In this document: positions 1 to 8,403 of the stretch, one piece after another
Numbering within the stretch: the first letter of the stretch is position 1
Layout of the letters: each line of letters begins with the position of its first letter
Source: an uncultured Collinsella sp.
GTDB lineage: Bacteria > Actinomycetota > Coriobacteriia > Coriobacteriales > Coriobacteriaceae
NCBI GenBank assembly: GCA_902496845.1
Contig: CABVCJ010000004.1
Coordinates: forward strand, 1-55,696
Length of the DNA stretch: 55,696 nucleotides
Direction of reading: 5' to 3'
Notes under the pieces: generated by a model
Told to the model about the DNA's origin: nothing
Database searches by the model: none
Seen by the model: the letters and a program-made list of their open reading frames with translations, nothing else
Translations under genes and position numbers: made by a program

Positions 1-1
1 T

Positions 2-235
2 ACCCCAGCGGCGGGTGCTCGATGCGCACGACTGGGACCGGCGGTGTTTGAGCCGGTGGCCGGTGGCGTCTGCTGTCTTAACGAGGCGATTGCGGCGTGG
101 CGTGCGGTCGCTGGATGGATGCTTCGACCGTCCAAGGAGTCGCGGGGTGTTTTGGCGGGGGCGTGTCGTCAAGCATTTGGGCAAGTGCATGGCCAGCTTT
201 TGGTCAGTTGGGCGGCAACCTTACCAAAAGCTTGA
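2..235 (+). CDS. Possible C-terminal end of a gene entering from the left edge
   Basis: One frame is open from the left edge to a TGA at 233-235. Its last residues read as plausible protein (for example LNEAIAAWRAVAGW and GQLLVSWAATLPKA), but no family is recognised. No internal start with a ribosome-binding site was found, so if real it is the tail of a gene starting outside the window. The end of the frame overlaps an inverted repeat at 195-232, which is unusual for coding DNA and weakens the call. It could equally be non-coding repeat sequence. Confidence 0.25.
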   Translation, partial: TPAAGARCARLGPAVFEPVAGGVCCLNEAIAAWRAVAGWMLRPSKESRGVLAGACRQAFGQVHGQLLVSWAATLPKA

Positions 236-238
236 CGG
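191..238. repeat. Inverted repeat, one member of a dispersed two-module repeat
   Basis: AGCTTTTGGT at 195-204 is the perfect reverse complement of ACCAAAAGCT at 223-232. The right half (217-238) matches 33761-33782 at 19 of 22 positions. The left half (191-205) matches 33786-33800 at 14 of 15. The two modules lie in opposite order at the two sites. This points to a small dispersed palindromic repeat, not a simple terminator, because no T-run follows. Confidence 0.5.
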
Positions 239-359
239 ATTTGCAGCCAGACGTCGATGAATGAGCACTTTGGACGCGCCGCGGCAAAAACCGCCGGTCG
301 TTTGCCGAAAACTTAGCGGAACCGCCAGCGGCCGCCGACGCGCGTGCTATCTTCGCGCC

Positions 360-1463
360 ATGAGGTACTTTATCGTTTCACATAACGCTGCGCTGGCGCT
401 TTTGGCGCACATGCCGAACCCCCGCTTTGGGGATTCGGAACCAGAGATCGTGTCGATCGCGGGCGCCTGCGCGCTCTTGGACCAAGAAGCGCAGGAGGTT
501 ATCGATCGCTATGACCTGGGGATCGAGACGCTGGATTTGCTGGTGCCGTCGCGCGCCGACCGTCGGCGGAGCAAGCACGTTAAGACGCACCTGTGCACCA
601 ATGAGCTCCCGGCGGGTTCGTTTATCTCGCTGGGCCACTGGATGGGCGACCTGGATGCGTATGTGTGCTCTCCCGAGCTGGCGTTTTTGCAAGCTGCGCA
701 CGATGGCGATGCGGCGACGGCCATCTATGCTGGCTATGCCATGACATCGGACTATCGGCTGGATAACCTTGCTCCCGGTGGGGTAACAAGCAGGGATGCG
801 GGCATGCGCGATGGCAGGCTCACGACCAAGGAGCTCATCGCAGCGTATCTTGACCGGGCGTCAAAGGTGAGAGGCGCCGTCAAAGCAAAAGCGTTGCTTC
901 CGTATGTGGTGGAGGGCTCGCGATCTCCAAGGGAGTCGGGGCTTTGCATGTTTATGTCGTTGCCTGCACATTACGGTGGGCTTGCGCTGGGCAAGGTCGA
1001 GCTGAACAAGAAGTACTTCATTCGCGACGGTTACAACGATGGGCGCAACCGCAAACTGCGCGTGTTGGAGCGCACGCCCGACATCACGCTTACGACGAAA
1101 GCAGAGGTGGGCATGGGCAAAGTGAAGGCCGGGCTGCTGCCCGAAGTGCTGACCGCACTGATTGATTACGACAGCGATGCCGTCCATGACGGAAGCGAGA
1201 AGATCCACAAGGATGCCGAACGCCGTAACGAGCTGCAGATGCTCAATGGGGTCGCGTACTTTACGGTGACGACTGACCAGGCGAGCGACTACGAAAAGCT
1301 CGTTCGCTTGTGCGGCCGCATCCGACGCAAACTGCATCGTCGCAAGCGGCCCATATTTTGCAAGCCCATGACTGAGGAAGCGCGATATTTGGCACAGGCG
1401 CGCGTCGAGACAAAGCGGTTTAAGCTCTGGCAGACCATTATTGAGGCACATCAGCATTGGTAA
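360..1463 (+). CDS. Vsr/DUF559-like predicted endonuclease-fold protein
   Basis: A 367-residue protein. The C-terminal half has the core pattern of the Vsr/DUF559 branch of PD-(D/E)XK-like nucleases: an acidic strand (LIDYDSDAVHD), then KDAERRNELQ, then a final strand (AYFTVTTDQ) and a basic helix (GRIRRKLHRRK). The N-terminal half contains LDLLVPSRADRR and SPELAFLQAA. Both halves align by eye with the protein encoded at 26157-27230 on the other strand, so the two are paralogues. The ATG at 360 was chosen because it aligns with the paralogue's start; it has no clear Shine-Dalgarno, and TATCTT lies 10 bases upstream, so the message may be leaderless. An in-frame ATG at 261 would add 33 unconserved residues. 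Nuclease activity is inferred only. Related proteins are often stand-alone and sometimes carry an AbiEi-like N-terminus. Confidence 0.7.
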   Translation: MRYFIVSHNAALALLAHMPNPRFGDSEPEIVSIAGACALLDQEAQEVIDRYDLGIETLDLLVPSRADRRRSKHVKTHLCTNELPAGSFISLGHWMGDLDAYVCSPELAFLQAAHDGDAATAIYAGYAMTSDYRLDNLAPGGVTSRDAGMRDGRLTTKELIAAYLDRASKVRGAVKAKALLPYVVEGSRSPRESGLCMFMSLPAHYGGLALGKVELNKKYFIRDGYNDGRNRKLRVLERTPDITLTTKAEVGMGKVKAGLLPEVLTALIDYDSDAVHDGSEKIHKDAERRNELQMLNGVAYFTVTTDQASDYEKLVRLCGRIRRKLHRRKRPIFCKPMTEEARYLAQARVETKRFKLWQTIIEAHQHW

Positions 1464-1499
1464 GTGGGCCTTTGGCGGCGGAGGGGGTGCTGCCGCATT

Positions 1500-1679
1500 G
1501 AAGGTGAATGGTTTCCCGTGAAGTGAACGAGTGTTTTTGGACCCCCGAAGCATCCACACTTTTTTGCGCCAAAACCGCAGGATTCTAACAACAAAACCGC
1601 AGGAAATGGGCCGCCAAAAGTGTCGATGCTCCGGGGGTTCGTTTTGGCTCGTTCACTTCGCGGGAAACCATTCACCTTC
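1500..1679. repeat. Long imperfect palindrome, arms of about 70 bp
   Basis: The left arm (1500-1570) and right arm (1610-1679) are inverted copies. The outer 32 bp match except for one base, and the inner parts match with scattered differences. The 39-bp loop carries the direct repeat AAAACCGCAG twice. It lies just after the endonuclease-like gene ending at 1463. As RNA it would form one very long hairpin. It could act as a terminator, but the size and the inner direct repeats fit a mobile or REP-like palindrome better. Confidence 0.85.
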
Positions 1680-1724
1680 GATTTGCGGGCTGTCCGGATA
1701 CGGCTACGAGGGCCACATCTGGGT

Positions 1725-1806
1725 CTGATCGGGGCGATTGTTAGGGTTGTTTGGGCGATTTTGGGCCTGATCGAGGCGATTGTCAGGGCTGTTGGGCGGC
1801 TTTGGG
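1725..1806. repeat. Two imperfect tandem copies of a ~42-bp G+T-rich unit
   Basis: CTGATCGGGGCGATTG at 1725 and CTGATCGAGGCGATTG at 1767 begin two adjacent units about 40 bp long. Both continue with similar G/T-rich sequence (AGGG-TGTT-GGGCG). The tract sits between the palindrome at 1500-1679 and the tRNA-Val terminator. No convincing gene covers 1464-1963. Confidence 0.55.
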
Positions 1807-1917
1807 CGCAGTTGGGGTGTTTGCCGGCGCTGTCGAGGCGGTATCGGCCTCGGTGCGATGGTTATTGGAGCTGTCGAAGCGGTTTGGGCGCCGCGGTGCC
1901 CTCTTGGCTTGGCGGCG

Positions 1918-1954
1918 TAAAACAAAACAGCCCAGAGGACATAGCCTCTGAGCT
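1918..1954 (-). terminator. Terminator after tRNA-Val
   Basis: Read on the minus strand, the stem CAGAGG/CCTCTG (1933-1938 with 1945-1950) extends by a further GC pair set across one mismatch. It is followed by a U-rich run (opposite AAAACAAAAC at 1919-1928). It lies 10 bases beyond the tRNA 3' end. Confidence 0.7.
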
Positions 1955-1963
1955 GCGAACATT

Positions 1964-2038
1964 TGGTGGGCGTTAGAAGATTTGAACTTCTGACCTCTTC
2001 CGTGTCAGGGAAGCGCTCTCCCCCTGAGCTAAACGCCC
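1964..2038 (-). tRNA. tRNA-Val (anticodon GAC)
   Basis: The minus strand folds as a full cloverleaf of 75 nt including an encoded CCA. The acceptor pair is GGGCGTT/AACGCCC, the anticodon stem is CTTCC/GGAAG with loop CTGACAC giving anticodon GAC, and the T loop is TTCAAAT. It stands alone, with a terminator immediately downstream, and is divergent from the export cluster that starts at 2269. Confidence 0.96.
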
Positions 2039-2268
2039 GATCAAGGGTGCGCGAGTGCGCAGGGAATAATATAACGGACCATACACCCAGTGGCAAGAAC
2101 TATTTTTTAAAAAGCGGCGATTTGCGACCCTATTTGCCTCGGTGCAGAGCGAACAGCACGCGGAAAGTCGCGTTTGTACCCCCGATGAACTGCACGTTCG
2201 CGTAAAATAACTCCATTATGGGCAAATGGTGTCCAGGCAGTTTACAACACGGCATCTGGGGGAGGGGC

Positions 2269-3153
2269 ATGTCGGACGCGCGTTCGCTGCAAAAACAGTT
2301 CAATCGCATGCTCGCCACGTTGCTGGTGGCCCTTGCTGCTGCCGGAGCCGTAACGTATGCCTGGTACATCTACAATGCCAACCGCCATATCACCGACGTC
2401 AAGATGGCCGCGGGCACGGGCGTCACCTTCCTTATCTCCAACGAGTACGACGGCGAATACAAGACCAACGCCGGTTTGAGCTTTGCGGGCCTGCTTGATC
2501 CCGTCTCGACCGACAACGTGCTCAACGGCTTCCAAAAGGTAACGGGCTTTACCGGCGGAACCACCCAGGACTCGCTGTTCGCCAGCATGTTTGGCACGGC
2601 CGAGCATTCCGACTACTACAAGACCTCCCTGTACCTGGCCACCAACTCGGCCGCGACCGACGTGTACCTGTCGGGCATCGACTTTACCGAGCAGGACTCG
2701 GCAAACCCCATCTCCACTGCCCTGCGCGTGGGGCTGGTCGCCTATGCTCCAGGGCAGGGCGACATCGTTACGGGCCAGTACGTCTTTGAGGTCTCGGACG
2801 AGCACAATCCCCAGGCGCGCTACAACACGCTCGATGGCAAGGACGCCGACGAGAACGAGCAGAACCACCTGGTGCTCGACAGCAGCCGCTCCGACGGCGC
2901 CACGGTCCATTTTGACCAGCTGACCAGCGCAAACTTCTGCGACTACAACGAAGATACCGGCGTCGTGAGCCTCAAGGAGGCCACGACCAAGATCTGCAAC
3001 CTGCCCGCTGCCGCCAAGGGCGCCAACCGTAGCACGCCCGTGCGTGTGGATGTGTACGTGTGGCTGGAAGGCTGCGACCCCGACTGCACCAACAATCTGG
3101 CCGCCACCAGCCTGCAATCGCTGGCGCTGCGCTTTGCCGGCAAGCGTTCGTAA
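2269..3153 (+). CDS. SipW-type signal peptide exported protein, paralogue 1
   Basis: A 294-residue predicted exported protein and the first of four paralogues in a row. After a charged N-terminus comes a hydrophobic stretch ending in AAAGAVTYAWYIYN. The ATYAW-type motif is the hallmark of SipW-cognate signal peptides (TasA/camelysin-like exported proteins), which are cleaved by ER-type signal peptidases such as the two encoded downstream. The C-terminus has VYVWLEGCDPDC followed by a hydrophobic strand, a signature shared with the next three genes. ATG 2269 follows GGGGGAGGGGC; an in-frame ATG at 2218 would add 17 residues with no good ribosome-binding site. It is probably a surface or matrix protein. 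Its precise role is unknown. Confidence 0.8.
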   Translation: MSDARSLQKQFNRMLATLLVALAAAGAVTYAWYIYNANRHITDVKMAAGTGVTFLISNEYDGEYKTNAGLSFAGLLDPVSTDNVLNGFQKVTGFTGGTTQDSLFASMFGTAEHSDYYKTSLYLATNSAATDVYLSGIDFTEQDSANPISTALRVGLVAYAPGQGDIVTGQYVFEVSDEHNPQARYNTLDGKDADENEQNHLVLDSSRSDGATVHFDQLTSANFCDYNEDTGVVSLKEATTKICNLPAAAKGANRSTPVRVDVYVWLEGCDPDCTNNLAATSLQSLALRFAGKRS

Positions 3154-3164
3154 GGGGGCCGGGG

Positions 3165-4001
3165 ATGAGTACATCGAACATCAAAGACATCCTGGGTTCG
3201 CGCCGCCGCATGGTTGCCGCGACCGCATGGATGTTGGTACTGGTAGTCGCCCTGAGTGCCGCCACCTACGCCTGGTTTAGCAACTCGCGCTACACCAACG
3301 TGACGCCCGTGGCACATACGGTAAGCGACGAGAGCTCCGACCTGCAGATTGGCCTTTCGGCCAACGGGCCCTGGGATACGACGGCTACACTTGCCGCCGC
3401 CGACAAGACACTCTATCCCATCTCGACGTCAGACCTTTCCCGCTTTTGGCACGGCACGTTCCAAAACGCCGCGGGTATTACGACTGACTACGCCGACTGC
3501 ACCACGCAGCTGGACGACTATGCCCTTTCGGGCACACTGTACCTTAAGGGCGGCGACAGCGCGCTCAACGTGTACCTGTATCCGGGCCAGATGAGCGTGA
3601 CGAGCGACCCGCAGCTGCTGGCCGCACTGCGCCTGGGCCTGGTAATTACGACCCAGGCAGGTACGCAAACGCATATCTTTACCTGCGACGACTTGGGTAA
3701 CACCACGGGCGCCACCAGCAGGCGCACCACCGCGCAAGACGGCGTGGTCGTGGCGGCGGGCGCCTCGGGTTGGACCTACACCGCCGACCCTGCGCGCGCT
3801 ATAAGCGCCTTTAGCATGGACGGCACCGGCGACACGCCCACGGCGCGCGCGGGCGCCACGCCCATCTGCACGCTGGCCGCCAACGAGGTGGCAAGCGTTC
3901 GCTACGTTGTGTACATGGAAGGCTGCGACGCCAATTGCATCGACGAGGCCCAGGCCCGCGATGTGGTGCTGCAGCTTGCCTTTGCCGCGGCCAAGGCGTA
4001 A
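3165..4001 (+). CDS. SipW-type signal peptide exported protein, paralogue 2
   Basis: A 278-residue protein beginning 11 bases after paralogue 1, preceded by AAGGGGGCCGGGG. The signal region is MLVLVVALSAATYAWFSNSR, again with ATYAWF. The middle contains YPISTSDL, which resembles the YPVSTFDL of paralogue 3. The C-terminal signature is YVVYMEGCDANC followed by VVLQLAF. The shared N- and C-terminal blocks around a divergent middle suggest repeated duplication of one exported domain. Its placement in the operon implies co-translation and processing by the downstream SipW-like peptidase. Confidence 0.8.
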   Translation: MSTSNIKDILGSRRRMVAATAWMLVLVVALSAATYAWFSNSRYTNVTPVAHTVSDESSDLQIGLSANGPWDTTATLAAADKTLYPISTSDLSRFWHGTFQNAAGITTDYADCTTQLDDYALSGTLYLKGGDSALNVYLYPGQMSVTSDPQLLAALRLGLVITTQAGTQTHIFTCDDLGNTTGATSRRTTAQDGVVVAAGASGWTYTADPARAISAFSMDGTGDTPTARAGATPICTLAANEVASVRYVVYMEGCDANCIDEAQARDVVLQLAFAAAKA

Positions 4002-4014
4002 GGGGGCGAGCGAC

Positions 4015-5004
4015 ATGGAAGACCAGAAGCACATGCCAGCAGATAGCTGCGAGGCCAAAACCCAGAGCACGAGCCCCGCGGTTCCCTCCAGCGTAGCCGC
4101 TGAGCGCCAGGTCCTCGAGGGCACCGCTGCCTGCCGCCACGCCCGCCGCGCGCGTGCCTACATCGCGCTCGTTATGGTGGCGCTCGCTGCCACTTTGGGC
4201 GCCGCCACCTACGCGTGGTTCACGAGCAACATGAAGGTCAACACCAACTCGGTGAGTGTGCACAGCGACACGTCCAAGCTGGTGCTGGAGCTGGGTGACG
4301 CCGACCGCGGCAGCTGGTCGCAACAGGGTGACGTTTCCCTAACTTCCAACGCGACCGGCGCCGTGACGCTCTACCCGGTCTCGACCTTTGACCTCAACGG
4401 CTTTGCTGCCTGTGCGCAAAACAACTCTGCCGGCGATGCCACAGTGTTTGAGCAGGCAAAAGACAACGGCTCCGCCTTCTACCACGGTTGGATCGATCTG
4501 CGCCCCACCATTACCGGAACGGGCGCCAGCAAAGTAAGGGGCAAGGTCAACCTGTATCTGGCCGAATCGCTGGTCCCGCAGGGCACCGGCGCCGAGCTGC
4601 TGCGCGCAGCTCGCGTGGGTATTAAAGTCTCGAGCGGCAACCAGGTGCTTGCAACCAACATCTTTGAGCTCGACAGTTCCGATAGCGGCCATCGCGACGA
4701 GCACCCCGCGACCGCGCCTACGGGCCTGGCGGGCTACACCGAGGGCATGCTCCTGGGTTGGCAAAACGGCCAGCTTGCTTGCGGTGCCAACGTAACGCAG
4801 GACCCGGCCGCCTTTACGCTGGACACGAGCGAGACGGCCACGCGCCCGCAAAACACGCTTGCCACGCTGGGGCTTGGCCAGGCCTATCGTCTGGATATCT
4901 ATTACTACATCGAGGGTACCGACCCCGATAGCGCCGACTATCTCTATCAAGATCCGGGCACCTTGCACCTGGCGCTCTTTGCGACCTTGGATGGTGAGGC
5001 GTAA
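4015..5004 (+). CDS. SipW-type signal peptide exported protein, paralogue 3
   Basis: A 329-residue protein. It has a longer N-terminal tail than its relatives (about 45 hydrophilic residues) before the hydrophobic core and ATYAWFTSN. The middle has YPVSTFDLNGF. The C-terminal block reads IYYYIEGTDPDSADY, so it keeps the EGxDxx signature but lacks the cysteines of the first two copies. The start is 13 bases after paralogue 2 behind AAGGGGGCGAG. The stop overlaps the next start (TAATG). The function is unknown beyond probable export. Confidence 0.8.
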   Translation: MEDQKHMPADSCEAKTQSTSPAVPSSVAAERQVLEGTAACRHARRARAYIALVMVALAATLGAATYAWFTSNMKVNTNSVSVHSDTSKLVLELGDADRGSWSQQGDVSLTSNATGAVTLYPVSTFDLNGFAACAQNNSAGDATVFEQAKDNGSAFYHGWIDLRPTITGTGASKVRGKVNLYLAESLVPQGTGAELLRAARVGIKVSSGNQVLATNIFELDSSDSGHRDEHPATAPTGLAGYTEGMLLGWQNGQLACGANVTQDPAAFTLDTSETATRPQNTLATLGLGQAYRLDIYYYIEGTDPDSADYLYQDPGTLHLALFATLDGEA

Positions 5005-5810
5005 TGGCACGTATCATGCCCGACGACCGACGGCCCGTCGCCAACGGCGCCCAGACACAAGCCGCCGCGCCCACCGACACCGACCTTCGCCGCAAGCTCA
5101 CCACCACCATGGTGCTGGTGCTGTTTGCGCTGGTGGCGATAGCCATGGCAACGTTCGCCTGGTTCTCCATCGCCGATAGTGCCAAGACCCGCATGCTCAT
5201 GATCGACGCCAACGCCGACGGCTCGCTGCGCTTTGATCTGGACGAGCACGCCGCATTCGACGAATACGTGCACAGCCTGGGCTTTGACCAGATCTCGGCG
5301 CGTATCGCCAGCGAAAAGGGCGTGGACATCGATGCGTCCAAGCTCAAGCCCGTAACCACGAGCGACTACCAGACCTTCACCTTCGAAGACGGTTCCACCG
5401 CCGATCCCGCCACCGGTGCCTACCTGGAGTTCACGCTGCACTTTATGAGCAGTACGGACCTGCGCGTTCGCCTGACCGGGCAGGATGGCGACGGCGGCGT
5501 GTCCGGCACGCGGTTTAGCTCCGGCACGCAGGGCATGGCAAGCGCCATGCGCATGAGCTTTACCGCCGACGGCCACACTTGGGTCTACAACCCCAACGGG
5601 GGCGGGGGCTCATCCGGCGCGGCCACCGTCTTTGGGCTCGACTCGGGTGCTGCCACCGCGGCCAGTGATATGTTCGACCTGATAAAAGATACGGATAAGC
5701 CGGTAACCGTTCGCATATGGCTCGAGGGAACGGACCCAAATTGCACTAATATGCTAAAGGGAGCTAACTATTCGGTTTCGATGCGCTTTGAGGGCATCGA
5801 GGAACAGTAG
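5004..5810 (+). CDS. SipW-type signal peptide exported protein, paralogue 4
   Basis: A 268-residue protein starting at the ATG of TAATG, translationally coupled to paralogue 3. The signal region carries ATFAWFSIADS, a mild variant of the ATYAWF motif. A glycine-rich loop (NPNGGGGSSG) lies near residue 200. The C-terminus has VRIWLEGTDPNCTN followed by VSMRFEG, matching the family signature. It is the last substrate-like gene before the peptidase gene at 5871. Confidence 0.8.
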   Translation: MARIMPDDRRPVANGAQTQAAAPTDTDLRRKLTTTMVLVLFALVAIAMATFAWFSIADSAKTRMLMIDANADGSLRFDLDEHAAFDEYVHSLGFDQISARIASEKGVDIDASKLKPVTTSDYQTFTFEDGSTADPATGAYLEFTLHFMSSTDLRVRLTGQDGDGGVSGTRFSSGTQGMASAMRMSFTADGHTWVYNPNGGGGSSGAATVFGLDSGAATAASDMFDLIKDTDKPVTVRIWLEGTDPNCTNMLKGANYSVSMRFEGIEEQ

Positions 5811-5870
5811 ATATGCACGGCGGCCACCGGGCCGCGCACGACCTAGACAGACACGGTAGTAAGGGACATC

Positions 5871-6617
5871 ATGCAATCTGTTAAAAAAGCCGCATCCATC
5901 GCGCTGAGCGTCATCATGTGGATCATCATCCTGGTGGCGGCCCTGTATGCGTTTACCACGCTTGCCACGCGCGAGGACGGCAGCGTGTCCGACATCGCCG
6001 GCTTCACCCCGCTCGCCGTGCAGTCCGACTCCATGGCGCCCACGTTTAACAAGGGCGACCTCATCTTCATCAAAAAGTGCGACACCTCCAAGCTCGAGGT
6101 GGGCGACATCGTGACGTTCCATACCATCATCGACAACGAGTACGCGCTCAACACGCACCGCATCGCCGCCATCGACGAGGTCAACGGCATGCGCAGCTTT
6201 ACCACCAAGGGCGACAACAACGACGTGGCCGATACGCACATCATCAGCGACGGCGACATCGTGGGCAAGTACCTGTTCGCGTTGCCGCAGATGGGCAAGG
6301 TCATGGACTTCCTGTCCAGCTCCATGGGCTTCCTCATTGTGATCGTGCTGCCCATGCTGCTGTTCTTTATCTACCAGGTGTATCACCTCATCGTGGTGGG
6401 CATGAACCTCAAGCGCGCTATGGCCGAGGAGGACCGCCTGGCCGCCGCCGCTGCCATCGTGGACGCCGAGGGCAAGGGTGACGCCGCCGTCACGGCCGAT
6501 AACGCCGCCGAGCAGCTCGCCCAGGCCGAGGCCAAGCTCGAGGAAGCCCGTCGTCTGAAGGCCGAGGCCGAGGCGGCGATGAGCGCGTCCAAGCAGGAGG
6601 GTACCGACGGTGAGTGA
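5871..6617 (+). CDS. Signal peptidase I, SipW/ER (S26B) type
   Basis: A 248-residue membrane protease. The catalytic serine is in QSDSMAPT (Ser54). The second catalytic residue is a histidine in NTHRI (His96), where the usual bacterial enzyme has lysine. The conserved aspartate is in TKGDNND (Asp115). This Ser-His-Asp pattern defines the SipW/archaeal/ER class, which cleaves ATYAW-type signal peptides. There is one membrane segment before the active site and one after (about residues 145-170), then an alanine/glutamate-rich cytoplasmic tail. The gene follows the four exported paralogues and overlaps the next gene by 8 nt, so processing of those four proteins is the obvious job. Confidence 0.9.
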   Translation: MQSVKKAASIALSVIMWIIILVAALYAFTTLATREDGSVSDIAGFTPLAVQSDSMAPTFNKGDLIFIKKCDTSKLEVGDIVTFHTIIDNEYALNTHRIAAIDEVNGMRSFTTKGDNNDVADTHIISDGDIVGKYLFALPQMGKVMDFLSSSMGFLIVIVLPMLLFFIYQVYHLIVVGMNLKRAMAEEDRLAAAAAIVDAEGKGDAAVTADNAAEQLAQAEAKLEEARRLKAEAEAAMSASKQEGTDGE

Positions 6618-8304
6618 GTTTCTGGGATTTGCCTGGGAGCTGCTGGCAAAGGTCGTCTACAACGTCGTTGCCGTCGTGAGCTCCATCCTTAACCTGCTGG
6701 TGTTTGGCTGGGTCGAGTACTTCAACATCTTTATGACCTACTTCACCACGTTTGACCTGGTGGGCAAGATCGGCGCGGTCATTCTGCTTGCCATGCTCAT
6801 CGCGGTCCCCGTGCTGATTGTGGCCATTCTGGTCCACCGCTACCGCATCAACCGCCGCCTGCATCGCGACGACACGTCCAACAAGGCGCTCTATCGCGAG
6901 ATCGGCCGCCTGAACAAGCAGGTGCTCGACCTCATGGACGAGAAGAACAAGCTGCTGGCGCTCAAGGTCAATGCCATGGGCGGCACCAAGCAGATTCCGT
7001 ACGTGGGCGCCTCGGCCTTGGCCGACGACCACCTGCCCACGGTGGGCAACGTGGTGGGCGCCGCTACGGGTGCGCCTGCGGGCGAGGGCGTCGCGGCGAC
7101 GGCCGTCATGTCGGGCAACGCGTCGCTCGCGCTCGATGGCGAGGGCGTCAAGGACGCCGCGGCCGCCATGGCCAAGGCCACCGTCGAGGCCAAGACTCTT
7201 GCCGAGGAAAAAGAAATCGCCCAGGCCAACCGCTTCCCCAAGCTGTCCCTTGTGGACCTTAAGTACCGCGACTGGGAATCGCCGGCCTACGACGATGCCA
7301 TCTCGCTGGAGGACTTTGTCGACAGCTTCCGCGCGTTCGCCTGCAGCCAGATGAAGCTCTACTACACGCCCGAGGTCATCCGCCGCTTTGTGGCCGGCAT
7401 GGCCGCCTCCAAGCTGCTGATCCTGGAGGGCATCTCGGGTACTGGTAAGACCTCGCTGCCCTACAGCTTTAGCCGCTACCTGGACAACCCTGCGACCATC
7501 GTGTCGGTGCAGCCGAGTTTTCGCGATCGCACCGAGGTGCTGGGCTACTTCAACGAGTTTTCCAAGCGCTTTAACGAGACCGAGTTCCTCCGCGCCGTGT
7601 ACGAGGCGGGTCTTCGCCAGGACCCGTCCATGATCGTGCTCGACGAGATGAACCTCGCCCGCGTGGAGTACTACTTTGCCGAGATCCTGTCGGTGCTCGA
7701 GATGCCCAGCCACGACGAGTGGGTGCTCGATCTGGTGCCTACCCAGTGGGCGGCAGACCCCAAGGGTCTGCACGACGGCAAGCTCACCATTCCCGACAGC
7801 CTGTGGTTTATCGGCACGGCCAACAACGACGACTCCACCTTTACCATCACGGACAAGGTGTACGACCGCGCGATCCCCATTGAGCTCAACGAGCGCGCCG
7901 ACGCGTTTGAATGCGAGCCGCACGAGCGCGTGCACGTGACGGCCGAGCATCTGCAGTATCTGTTCCAGAAGGCAAAGGTCGAGTACGTGATCGACGAGGA
8001 GCTGCTTCAGAAGATGCACAAGCTGGACCAGTACCTGCAGACCCGCTTTAAGCTGGCCTTTGGTAACCGTATCATCAAGCAGATGTACGACTTTATCCCC
8101 GTGTACGTGGCGTGCGGCGGCACCGAGCTGGGTGGCATGGACTACATCATCGCCCGCAAGGTGCTCAAGAAGTTTGAGTCCATGAACGTGAGCTTTGTGC
8201 GCGACGAGATGAAGGGCCTGATCGAGTACATCGAGAAGACCTTTGGCGAGGGCGGCTTGCCCGATTCCGTCATGTATCTGCAGCGGATCCAGAACTTCTA
8301 CTAA
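6610..8304 (+). CDS. Membrane-anchored McrB-like AAA+ ATPase
   Basis: A 564-residue protein starting at GTG 6610, inside the end of the peptidase gene. The N-terminus has about two membrane segments (residues 8-80), then a basic helix and a short coiled coil and linker. The AAA+ domain has Walker A GISGTGKTS (274-282), Walker B IVLDEMNLARVEYYF (Asp345-Glu346) and a sensor region GTANNDDSTFTITDKVYDRA near residue 402. The DEMNLARVEYYF type is seen in McrB-like NTPases that pair with DUF2357 proteins. Those partners usually belong to predicted restriction or defence systems. A membrane-anchored version next to signal peptidases is unusual. MoxR-like chaperone ATPases are the main alternative family. 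Confidence 0.8.
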   Translation: MSEFLGFAWELLAKVVYNVVAVVSSILNLLVFGWVEYFNIFMTYFTTFDLVGKIGAVILLAMLIAVPVLIVAILVHRYRINRRLHRDDTSNKALYREIGRLNKQVLDLMDEKNKLLALKVNAMGGTKQIPYVGASALADDHLPTVGNVVGAATGAPAGEGVAATAVMSGNASLALDGEGVKDAAAAMAKATVEAKTLAEEKEIAQANRFPKLSLVDLKYRDWESPAYDDAISLEDFVDSFRAFACSQMKLYYTPEVIRRFVAGMAASKLLILEGISGTGKTSLPYSFSRYLDNPATIVSVQPSFRDRTEVLGYFNEFSKRFNETEFLRAVYEAGLRQDPSMIVLDEMNLARVEYYFAEILSVLEMPSHDEWVLDLVPTQWAADPKGLHDGKLTIPDSLWFIGTANNDDSTFTITDKVYDRAIPIELNERADAFECEPHERVHVTAEHLQYLFQKAKVEYVIDEELLQKMHKLDQYLQTRFKLAFGNRIIKQMYDFIPVYVACGGTELGGMDYIIARKVLKKFESMNVSFVRDEMKGLIEYIEKTFGEGGLPDSVMYLQRIQNFY

Positions 8305-8316
8305 TGCCGTAAGCGC

Positions 8317-8372
8317 GGGGCGTGGGGCAAGACAATCAGTAGCGTTTGCCCTGTGTGGTGTCGCCACGCCCC
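8317..8372 (+). other. Nested hairpin between the ATPase and DUF2357-like genes
   Basis: GGGGCGTGG (8317-8325) pairs with CCACGCCCC (8364-8372). Inside it, GGGCAA (8324-8329) can pair with TTGCCC (8346-8351); this shares two bases with the outer stem, so the two helices cannot both form fully. No U-run follows. It fills the only sizeable gap (99 nt) in the second half of the operon and may adjust relative expression or mark an RNA processing site. Confidence 0.45.
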
Positions 8373-8403
8373 TTACCGATCGATCCAACCTATGGAGTAA
8401 CCC

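Noticed and set aside
1531..1976. Small frames in the palindromic region after the first gene
   Set aside because: They run through long inverted repeats and a tandem repeat with no ribosome-binding site or recognisable protein.
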